From NCBI GenBank assembly GCA_035236585.1, contig CP141127.1:61919495-61983494 (forward strand): a stretch of 64,000 nucleotides of DNA, given 5' to 3'. The translations under genes were made by a program, and so were the position numbers. The notes beneath the pieces were generated by a model, which was not told where the DNA came from, did no database searches, and saw only the letters and a list, made by a program, of their open reading frames with translations. This DNA is from Warburgia ugandensis (lineage: Eukaryota > Streptophyta > Magnoliopsida > Canellales > Canellaceae). Shown piece by piece: positions 54,501 through 64,000 of this stretch. Position 1 is the stretch's first letter, and the number at the start of each line of letters is the position of its first letter.

Positions 54501-57180
54501 AAGAGAGCTATCCCACCATTCGATCAAAGTTATGAGCCCACATCTCATCAACCACGATTAGAGGAGTACAAAATGCTTTGGGGGTCCCCTTATTAAATTC
54601 AAAGTAGTCAAAAGCCCATGCATGCAACCAACCTTATCTGCACAAAAGAACAAAAGAAAAGGTGGCCAACTTCTCATGCATGCATACATGCAAACCACTT
54701 CCTTGGGAAGCTTTTGAGTGAAGCTAGAATGTCATATATTAAAACCACATAATAATATCTTTCCTAAAGTAAAATCACCCAAAAAAATAGACCCGCATTA
54801 GAGTCCACAATTTCCACAAAGGGGAGGTTGTGTTACACATTTGAAAACTCATTTTTACATGAGAAAATAAATGATAATATCAAGGGAAACATGTGGAGTT
54901 GAAAAGTGAAATAAAGGAAAAATCTATAGCTATCTTTCATTCAAACTTTTAAGGAAGTAATGACTGAGATTCATACTCAATTAGGGCTATCATAGTAAGC
55001 ATCTAATGGGACTTTTTTTCCATAAGAGAATTAAGAGAATGCTTAGGTAGACCAATGAGAATGAAGCATGAAAGAAAGCAAGAGAGTTAAAGGCCATTGG
55101 TGGGGAAAATTTTTGTGGGCTGCCCATCAATTTTTAGGAGGAACCCAACCTAATTTCCAATGGAAGTGAAAACATGTTCTCAAAGAGAAAATAAGGGTGG
55201 GATGAAGTGGATCATAGAAGGTGATTGGTGGAGGGAAAAATTGTGGGCTGTGAGAGTTTGTTGGAAGGTGTGCTATGTGAACTTCCTAAGAGGAAAAAGA
55301 TCTTGTCCACCCATCTTAGGATTATGCATGATATTAAGGGAGATAAGATTGGCTATGTGTGATCTAATAGGATGAATAAGAGATAAGATTGGTTGGGTGT
55401 GATCTTGAGGAGGTATAAGAAGGGAAGCAAGATATGGGAGGATGTCTTTTAAGGCTAGAAAAGGGAGTGTACAAGAGTGATACAAGGGGAGATTAAGGTG
55501 GTGTGTTAGGAAAAAGAAGAAAAGAAAGAGGTTTCACGTTGGAAATAAGAGAGTGAAATAAGTTGAGTGCATGAAAAGAAGAGGAGTGTCTGGAGAGAAG
55601 CTAAGGTATTTCATGCCTCCTTCCAGCCTTTCATAGCATCACCTTGCTTGAGCACTTATCCTAGTAGTAGTTACGTTGTGTTCCATCCTTCCACTCATTC
55701 ATCATAGTCTTCCACCCACCTCGTGCTTCCTTCTTTACTAACATTTTCCATTTGAGCATCCATTCACCTAAGACAGCACGTGCATCATCTATTCATCTGT
55801 AAAAAGATGCCTCACACATCAACTTTCATAAGCAGCCAAAGACATCTTGGTTGTTCATCTTTGAAGGCATAATTTCTATTGGAGAGGGAGAGTAGCTAGT
55901 TGGGTTTGTCCTCATTAAGCTCCTCTCTTCTCCATGTCTTCTTAAAGCAGTTCTATCACTCGCCTTTCATCCTAATATCTATCCCTCTTTCCTCATCCAT
56001 TCCACCATCCAACTTGCACAACCTCCGTTCATGCAAAGAAACATCTTGTGCATGGTGGTAATCTAGAGTCGAGGTAACTAACACACTCTCCCGTTCTACT
56101 AGCAACTTGCAATCTAGCTTTTCTATCGTCCACCTTGTGCTTGGTTCATCTTAGCCTCCTTTTCTCATCTCTCTAAGGCTAGTGTTTCGTATCTCTACTA
56201 TTCACTTGGAGTTCAAGAGTTTTATTAGGTTAGTGGTTGCTGGGTGACATCCTGTGTGCTTGTTGGTGACATCTAATCCAATCTATAGGGGAGCAATACT
56301 TTTGACTTTTTTGTTCCTTGTTTATCTCATTCTTTAATATTTAAAATGAGTTAATAAAAGTTATTTCAATTTATTTTCAAGTATTAGTTGTAAGTCAGCT
56401 TATTTATATGATTAGATGCATGTTAAGATTTTAAGCATTTTACTATAGTTTCTTAATTGTTGTTTAGTTATTAGATTTAATTTTGTTTTTCTTGTTGTAA
56501 TTTTAATAAGTAGCTTCTTAGTAGTTATTTTTGTTTGATTGTAATTCTTATTTAGGATGAATCCACACTAAATCTAGATATTTTCATACTTAAGTATATT
56601 TCAGATTTAAAAATATAAAATATTAATTTTAGGATTAGTAGGCTAATTTATATGTGTTGGGTTCTTTTCATAGGAAATATCATGTATTTTCTATATGTTA
56701 GAACTGCATATGTAACATTAGTTAATTTAAAATAGAAAATCTTAGATATTTTGTTCTTTAAAAGGACAAGTTATACTCGAAATAACATTCTAAATTAGGA
56801 AAAAATCATAAGATTTAGAAAATATAGAAACTAATATTTTAATGATGATATTTTCTATATTTTTTAATCAAGGAGATTTTATGAACATGAGTAGTAGAAA
56901 AACTTAAATTACTTAGTTCTGAGTGTATTTAATTTTAATGTGGTGATTCTAAAACCCTAGGTGTAAACTTTGATTAATTTTATCCCTTTTGGTAATTTTA
57001 GAATTTATTGATTACTTGATCTCATTCATTGGCTAGGTTAAATTAATTTAAAATAGATTCTAGTTAAAAATCTATACTTTCATAAATTGTGTCCTCATGG
57101 ATTGACTCGTACTTGTATGTACTATGTTACAATAGACCTGTGCACCTGCAATAAATTTTTAAAGCACATCACTAGCCAAT
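54501..57180 (+). other. Unresolved LTR-like sequence ending near 57170
   Basis: The right end (57090-57170) reads GTCCTCATGGATTGACTCG and later CCTGTGCACCTGCAATAAA, the sense-strand LTR-tail signature also seen at three other places in this window. No primer-binding site follows. The start of this LTR could not be fixed; a TGTGTTACA near 54829 is one possibility. No coding domain is seen. Confidence 0.4.
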
Positions 57181-58255
57181 ACAAGAGGTCTAGCTCCCAA
57201 ATGAAGCCTTTTCTGAATGGGGCATATCCTCAGCAATCAATAGAGTCTAGGTTTGAGAACAAGGTCTTCAAAAAAGATGCTCATCATTCATTAGTTAAGG
57301 AGCTTTTACCTCCATTTGAACAAAAACAAGGTGGTTATCATAATCAAACAATCGAAAGTCTATTTATAGCATATTTTCATATGCATGATTATTTCTAGAA
57401 TTTCCATTGAGGACTACACAATTTTCCTACATCATCTCTTGGGTGAAAATCCATATTATCAGCAACACATTTTATCCCAATTCTTAAAACCCACATTGAG
57501 GAGTCATCGAAGAAATTTGCTAGCTCTCATAAAACTATCCAATGTTCTCTAGTTGATTATTACTCAGCTTATTTCTATGATTCTAGAATTATATCTCGTA
57601 TTAGACCACCATATACTCATAGTACTTTACCTAAATAAAATGCTCTCAAGTGTGCTTTAATAGAAATCCATTCAAAATAGTTAGCACATCTAGCATTAGT
57701 CAAATTGACTAAACCCTCTAAGAATATTTTCATAGACAGTGCACGATCTAGCCATTATTTTCTTTGATAATATTAATTTTTAGTTTAAACATCAATTACA
57801 TCTAGATTCATAGATCAAACTATTCCATACCATGGGTACTTACTAAAATTTTCTCTTTGATCAAAATAAATTGCATAGGGTGACAACTATCGTGCCTATT
57901 ATACACTTAAGTATGTTAACCATTTGGTTTATTGTATTGGATATGGTCATATCTCCTAGTTTTTCAAGTTACTAACTTGGAGTGTATTTCTATATTTGAT
58001 CTGAGCCATCCATTTCTATTTAATCTTAAATAAGGATTCTGAATGTTGATCAACTTGATATGACCACTTATCTACAACACCTATGAGACTTTTGCCTCCT
58101 TATAGGAATTTAAATCACCAAAAATGTGCATTTTTGTAATTCTAGCCTAATCTTGCAATATACAAAATAAGCCCTAATTAATGATAAATTAAGTGATTCT
58201 AAGGTTAAAAAAATATAATTTATAGGGATATTAAATGTAATAATTATTTGTATAT
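57181..58255. other. Probable truncated 3' LTR of the Athila-like element
   Basis: The last part, before the polypurine-tract complement at 58260, should be the 3' LTR of the minus-strand element to the right. Its far end is not recognisable. A 103-codon plus-strand frame at 57087-57398 spans the preceding LTR end and resembles no known domain. Confidence 0.35.
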
Positions 58256-58300
58256 TAAATACCCTCAGACTTACATTTTGTTAGTCCTCGAGCAAAAATA
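58256..58300 (-). other. Polypurine tract and pol end
   Basis: The plus strand reads ACCCTCAGACTTACATTTTG and then TCCTCGAGCAAAA. On the minus strand this is TTTTGCTCGAGGA followed by a G-rich AAGTCTGAGGGT. The layout, a Leu-X-Glu-Asp-like tail and then a purine tract, fits the 3' end of Athila/Tat-like elements. Confidence 0.55.
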
Positions 58301-60169
58301 CAAAAGAGAAAAGAACCATGAAAACAAAAACAAGCATAATCTTAACTACTTTTGCAGATGTTGTTGTCTGCATTTAGCTATGAAACCTTTAAACTCCTAG
58401 GTTACCACTAATGGACGAGATATAGTCTTATAAAGCTTTCCATAAATGATACCCATAAAAATTTTAAAAGACAAAACTTTTATGGTAATTCCTTTATTTT
58501 TCTCATAGAATTTTCTTCCATTAACTGTGCATTAAATATCTAACCTTAGCATGTCAATAAAGATGAATAACATTTTAAAATTATAACCTTGTGCTAAAGA
58601 TGATTTATTAGTGCTCAAACCTTAGAATGTGTGTGTGAATATCTAATATATATACAATTGTCAGTCTTTAAGTAGGCTATAACCTAAATTGCCATTCAAA
58701 AATATGCTTCGTCTTCAAATCTCACAAGATACAATCAACATTAAAAAAACTCACTTTGAAGAGAGTAATGAATACTCTCATCAATATGTGAGTGAAATAA
58801 TATTTATCAAATGCAAATTATCTCACATATTTTAAAGTGAAGAAGGGTAATTAAAAAAACTAATAACTGATCTCATGGAAAGGACATCAACTATTAAGGA
58901 TATTGTACTCTACCAATATCCCTACTCATTAATTGCCACATCTAAGTCATACTATGAAGATTAAGGTAGGTTTTTCACTGTAGCAAAACATAAGGTTTAA
59001 GCCAAGATTGAAAGACAATGGTATAAGTGTATGCAAATTGGTCTAAAGATTATGTAAAGGTTTTCTAATAAAATACACACAATCTTCTTTCCACAAGAGA
59101 GAGTGAACAATCTTCTTTCATTGGATTTTCCTTGCTTCTATTTTTTTCTCACTTGATTTTGAGCATAGCCTTTTTCACTTTTGAAATATTCCACTTTAAA
59201 TCATTTTAATGTTCATCTAAACTATATTGGTCATACTAATTCATCAAGATATTTTCAACCATCTCTGCATATTTCTAAAACAAAAATCAATAATGGATAT
59301 ATTATAGGGTTAAAATGGGTAATAATTAATTGGCTTAGAAGAAAATGCTATACTATAAAGTCTTAAAGGGTTAATTAGTGAAAAATAACTTAGGATAGGC
59401 TAAAGGCTTTAAGTTAATCAAGAATGACCTCTGTCAGTTCCTAGGTTTCATATGACTTACATGTGTTCATAAACTCAAGAAATATCTAGTATAGTCTTTT
59501 AATGATAATTATCAATAGTTGACTAAAACAAAGAAAAATGAGGCCAACTATGAATTAATGTCTACTGAAGAAAAGTTTGAATTTATATATAACCTGATCA
59601 AAGAAAGAATTGCTCTATTCTCACATGGGTTGTAAGTCTCTACTAATTTTTTTAGGATCTCTAACTTATCCTCACTTTTCAACATAAACTATGTGTACAT
59701 ATGGTTGATACGCAAATAAGTATTCCAAGTTCAATTCATGGAAAATTCTAGACAAGGATAACAAGATTACCTAATTGTATGCAAATTTATTAATAAGCTA
59801 AAATCAAAAGATAACATTAAAGCTTCAAAAATATTGATAATTCCAAATTTCATTATTGTAAAGGAACTTACCAAAAAAAATGTCATTGTTTTGAATAATT
59901 TTGACTCCAAAATTAATAAAAACCTATAATGAACACATCAAATTTTGAAATACTCACCTAGACTTAAATTATACATTGTCCTCAATGTTTATAGATGGAC
60001 ACCCTGGACAACTAATGTAATAAATCTGGATGATAAAGGTAAGAAGAAGCATTCTTGAATGATGTGTATGTTGAATATGGTGCATAAGAATTTCCATAGA
60101 TATACATATGAATAAATAATAGAAAAATCTAATGCAAACAAACCATAACCTAATGTAACTTAAGGTTTT

Positions 60170-60449
60170 GTGGTTACAACTTGAACTGTAGTGACCCAAA
60201 TGCTATAAAAATTGGGATGTATGATACCTACATCTAATAACTTCAACACCTCAGCTCTTACTACTTCTTGCATGCTAGGTTAAGCTGGCTTTGCATCTCC
60301 CCAACGGTAGTACATTCTCTGCAATGTGATGCATACAAATGGTGGTGACTATACCCTTCATATCTTATATTATCATACTGTAGTTGTCTTATGTTCATTA
60401 GGAACGTCAAATGGCTTACATTCTTTCTCTTTATCAAGGTTTGAAGCAA
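60170..60449 (-). pseudogene. Athila-like reverse transcriptase, N-terminal relic
   Basis: Minus-strand frames read a decayed IADIKGISPS-like region (60340-60420), then a GDAKPA block and VVRAEVLKLLDVGIIHPNFY (60195-60300). This is the conserved start of gypsy reverse transcriptase. Stops and frame changes separate the pieces, and the catalytic palm was not found. Confidence 0.75.
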
Positions 60450-60793
60450 TAATAATAGTCAAGGGATTAGAGGAGACTAAACTTTCATATGTTAAGTTTT
60501 CAAGTAAAGTGATTAGGTCCAAAGTGGGTTGTTTTTCAATAGATGGAGTATGTGTAGACTCAGGAAGCAGGAAGAGGTTCTACCCCAGTTTTCCATTTTG
60601 GAAGTATTCAGTACAGGTGTACTATTAAGAAAGACATTAACTTCATCAATGGAATTGTCTATGTCAAAGTCAAAAATGAAATGAGATAGACAAGCCTTGA
60701 AAGGATCAAAGCTACAAGATGTTAAGAATGTGTCATTATAAGACTCTTTATCATGTTAACTTCAAATGAATCATCAAAATCTAAGTGTTTTTA

Positions 60794-60979
60794 TCATGCA
60801 TTAAAAACATTTATCTTGATTTTCATAAAACTAAAAGAAATCTTCATAAAACCATTCCTATAGTTGAATATAGCATTAGATGTGGCTAAGAATGGCCTTC
60901 CCAAAATGATAGGAATATGACTACCAAGGTGAATTCTACTAGAAGAAATGCTTATCAACTTGTCACAATGCATCTTCAA
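60794..60979 (-). pseudogene. Athila-like aspartic protease C-terminal relic
   Basis: A 61-codon minus-strand frame contains IPIILGRPFLATSNAIFNYR, the ILGRPFLAT block near the end of retropepsins of Athila/Tat elements. The catalytic DSG part, which should lie near 61000-61200, is not clear. Confidence 0.85.
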
Positions 60980-61487
60980 CTAACACGAAGAATTTTAATT
61001 TGCCAATCGTAATGTTGTAGTAGTCTATTTCAACTCGCCCAAATGTAATTGCTCATAAACATAGTATGGCAATAGGTTAACACTTAACCTTAGATTTAGT
61101 AGTGCCCTATTAATCATGTGGTCCCTGATGACACAAGATATAGTGGGACACACTAGATCCCTAAACTTTGGTGGGGTGTTATACTAAATAATGGAGATCA
61201 CTTGCTCGCTGAGGAATGCTTTCTTTTAGACATTAAGCTTATGCTTCTGTATATAGAGATCCTTAAGAAACTTGACATGAAGGAATTTATTTAATTGCAT
61301 TGAGTAATGGAATATTGATATGTATTTGTTTATATATATATATTCATTATCTTAGTAAATTTGGTCCTTTCTTTGCCGAAGTCAAACATTGAGGGTATGG
61401 AGCTTTGGGCATGCAAGTTGCTCAGAAATAGGCTCAGAAGAAGTGAAGAACTTTTTACACTTCTCTAGACCTTTCTGAGGGAGTATG

Positions 61488-61688
61488 TCATTCTCCTTCT
61501 TCTATTTTCTTAGTCATATGCACTTTATTATCAATTTTCTTATCACTCCTAAGGTTAGTATCAGATTTAGCTTGTTCATGATATTTTGGTTCATTAGAGG
61601 TCATGAGAATCTCCCTTAAGTTTTGGTATAAGCTGATTAGGAAATTCAAAATTTTTCCTTGATTAAATGCAGCAAACAATTGACCCAT
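61488..61688 (-). pseudogene. Athila-like gag C-terminal relic
   Basis: A 66-codon minus-strand frame starts MGQLFAAFNQGKILNF and later has AKSDTNLRSDKKIDNKV. It resembles the IGQL...Q and ITLRSGK-type segments between capsid and protease in Athila/Tat gag proteins. Confidence 0.6.
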
Positions 61689-62610
61689 TTGAATTTCTAA
61701 TTTAGCAATAGCTTAAGAATTGGAATGGATAGTTTGTTTTGTATCATTTTGAAATTGAAGGGAACTCTAGAATAAATAACTTAAAGGTCTCAACTTAGGA
61801 TGGTTTCCTTTATGAAGGACGAAACTGCTATAAGGTGGAGGTTGTTGTGGAATTAGAGCTCTAGGGAAATGTTGAATGGAGGGGATTCTAGGAGGTCCTC
61901 CCTAATGGTTATTCTTAGACCATTAGAAGTTAGGATGCCTAAAACATCCAGGATTACATGTCTTAGAATTGATTGTTGCTAGGGTTTCTAAATGTATTCA
62001 ATGCATTTGCATGCTCTGAAAAATATTCATGGAATGCAGAGCTAAATGAATAGGAGGCAATAGTTGGACTAGATTAAATGGAACAAACCTCATGCTGAGG
62101 TTTCATATATAATCCACTAGCCAACATAAAGGAATCAAACTTTTGTGCAAGAATATTTATTTTATCCACCTTATGTGCCAACATATCTATCATACAAGTC
62201 TAGATTGGTCCCTATCTCATATATGCTACACTTTTTTAGAGGTTGTGAATTTCTCTCCATTTGAGTAGAATAATCCCACTACTATGGAGTTTTCAAGTAA
62301 TGCTTCAAAGAAATTCCAAGTCTCTTGATCACTCTTGGTCGTAAATGCTCCTCCACAAGTGGCATCAATTATACATTACTTATGAGGAGTCAAACCTTCA
62401 TAAAAATATTGCACTTGTTGCCACTTTTCAAAACCATGGTGAGAGCATTTAAGCATAAATCATTCCACTATTACCAACATTCATAGAAATGCTCACCCTA
62501 TTTTTATTAAAATTTTATAATTTCTCTTATGAGGGCATTAGTTTTTTGAATGGAAATAATTTATTTAATTTTTTTAGATAATTTCTCCTACATGGTGATC
62601 AAGCCTACCT

Positions 62611-62901
62611 CTAAAGAAATAATCCATTTCTTACTTTGTCTTTTAAAGAGAAAGGAAATAGTCTTAATAAATTTTTTTCCCTATATTTAAAGGCATCACA
62701 TATATCAAGGAACTCCTTGACATGATGATTGGGATATTCCTTATCTAGATCATAGAATGTGGGAAAATTTTGGATTACTATAGGTTTTAACTCAAAATGA
62801 TTGGCATCGGTTGTAGGCAACACAATGCATGATGGTGTGTTGAATTGGACCGAAGTGAAGTAGCCTCTAAGTAGCTTGGCTTTTACTACTTGATCTCCCA
62901 T
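62611..62901 (-). pseudogene. Athila-like gag capsid relic
   Basis: A 96-codon minus-strand frame contains NHFELKPIVIQ, TFYDLDKEYPNHHVKEFLDI, CDAFKYRE and LRLFPFSLKDKVRNGLF. This is the characteristic retrotransposon gag domain start of Athila/Tat elements. The usual W in the last block is lost and the frame stops early. It lies 0.9 kb from the primer-binding site, as expected. Confidence 0.9.
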
Positions 62902-63784
62902 TATAGGGTTATCTAAATTGATGTCATTTCATAACCCTTGCCTAATGGTTTGTTCAATGTTAGGATCTAAAGGTGGTACATTTGGGATTAATGAAATTGC
63001 ATGCACTAAATATGGAGCCTAAAATATAATCCTAAACTATATGTAATTACAACACACTTAAAAGCAAGCAATAAAAAAATGAAATAAATGTGACTTCATA
63101 ATACAAAGAAATGGAAAACTAATTCAACTACTTATATGCTACTTATGCAAAGGGTTCAATCCTAAAAAAATAGGACACAATAACCAAGACACCTCTGTCT
63201 TATTCAACAACCTTTGTTAAGCAGGCAATTCTAATTCAACAACCTAGAACGTATGCAATAAGTAAATATGGATATAGTCTATATGAAATTAAGCTACCAT
63301 ACAAGTACACAAATCTAATTTAACCATGGAAACATAAAGTAAGGAAAAATAAGCAATTTAGTGGATCTTATAGTGGGGTCCTAGATCATAATCTTCTCGT
63401 ACAAAGGCAAATCCATTTACATACCACCTCCACTTCCAAGATAGGATAGTTCACCTTTGACTTGTATTATTACAACCCTTTTAAATTGAATTGTGACTAA
63501 AATTGAAATTTCATCTCGATCTCACTACAATTCCAATCAAAATAAAAGTAAAGAAACTATCTTAATTTGAGCAACTCCTCCAAATCCTTATTCAAATTTC
63601 TATAAAAACAAAAATAAAGGTGAATATCAATCAATCATAGGAGATAGAGAAAATATTCAAATCCAAACTAAATGAAAATATGATTGATGGACCTAAAAAT
63701 GCCTAAATTCTAAATGCATGATTCCTAAACTAGAACTAATGGTAAAATAATCTAACCAAGATCCAATTAGAATTCTATTGTGAG

Positions 63785-63802
63785 TTCCTGGCAACAGCGC
63801 CA
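63785..63802 (-). other. Primer-binding site
   Basis: The plus strand reads TTCCTGGCAACAGCGCCA. Its complement, TGGCGCTGTTGCCAGGAA, is a close variant of the TGGCGCCGTTGCCGGGGA site used by Athila/Tat-type elements. The LTR lies to the right and gag to the left. Confidence 0.85.
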
Positions 63803-63804
63803 AA

Positions 63805-64000
63805 TACTTAATCTTATTTTAAAAATATTGCAAGTGCATGAGTCTATTAAAATATATATGTGCAAATATGAGTTAATCCCACGAGGACTCAATTTAAAAA
63901 TTTAGAATTAAATCAAATATACTATCAATTACTCTATAAATAATTAACCAAATTATGAAAATGTAGGATTTTTGGAATCCATTACATTAACAACTAAACA
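63805..64000 (-). repeat. 5' LTR end of Athila-like element, cut by window
   Basis: It begins after the primer-binding site and carries the antisense LTR-tail signature: TTGCAAGTGCATGAGTC, then GTTAATCCCACGAGGACTCA. The rest lies outside the window. Confidence 0.75.

Larger units (their letters stand above)
58256..64000 (-). mobile_element. Athila/Tat-like gypsy retrotransposon, partial
   Basis: On the minus strand, from right to left, there is an LTR end (63805 to the window edge), a primer-binding site (63785-63802), gag (62901 down to about 61488), protease (60979-60794) and the start of reverse transcriptase (60449-60170). Then come about 1.9 kb of unrecognised sequence and a pol-end and polypurine-tract region (58256-58300). 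All parts are broken. RNase H and integrase are not visible, and the space is too small for them, so pol is internally deleted. The element continues beyond the window. Confidence 0.8.

Noticed and set aside
57087-57398. 103-codon frame as a retrotransposon protein
   Set aside because: It starts inside the LTR-tail signature and shows no gag, protease or pol motif.

Overview
This window is AT-rich nuclear DNA from a flowering plant. The evidence is a plant-specific CrRLK1L receptor kinase gene, two SINE copies resembling the Au family, and a dense mix of plant transposons: Ty3/gypsy of Tekay-like and Athila/Tat-like type, Ty1/copia, CACTA, MULE, and LINEs of RTE and L1 type. The species cannot be named from the sequence. 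There are no bacterial-type operons, CRISPR arrays or complete functional RNA genes.

Only one protein-coding gene looks intact: an intronless HERK1-like CrRLK1L receptor kinase on the minus strand (21609-24122). Its probable 5' leader carries a candidate intron and an upstream ORF. The coding sequence is more GC-rich than its surroundings, and transposons begin within about 1-2.5 kb on each side.

Layout. 1-1165 has no recognised feature. 1166-6686 is a collapsed Ty3/gypsy element bounded by an AAAAT target-site duplication. 6797-11880 is a decayed minus-strand RTE LINE split by a 2.69-kb solo LTR (8498-11187, duplication GAGAT). 11935-14860 is a long inverted repeat, with arms of about 0.65-0.7 kb around a spacer holding unrecognised gene-like fragments. 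14861-18371 is low-copy-looking DNA without a recognisable gene. 18373-18707 holds two SINEs. 19551-20760 holds inverted copia LTR/gag fragments. The receptor kinase and its leader follow.

26536-27620 is an L1 remnant. 27650-32560 is rich in microsatellites and diverged tandem duplications. 32126-34949 holds a GRF zinc-finger fragment and a MULE transposase relic. 38566-41429 is a probable LTR. 41801-46835 is a CACTA element with subterminal hairpin arrays and a broken TNP2-type transposase; it is interrupted by a minus-strand Tekay-like gypsy element (46836 to about 54500). A plus-strand LTR end lies near 57170. The window ends inside a minus-strand Athila/Tat-like element (58256 to beyond 64000) with relics of gag, protease and reverse transcriptase.

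The genes do not form a pathway: this is one receptor gene in a nested transposon landscape. All transposon reading frames seen are broken. The most unusual structures are the long inverted repeat with its gene-like spacer, the head-to-head copia fragments, and the CACTA hairpin array.
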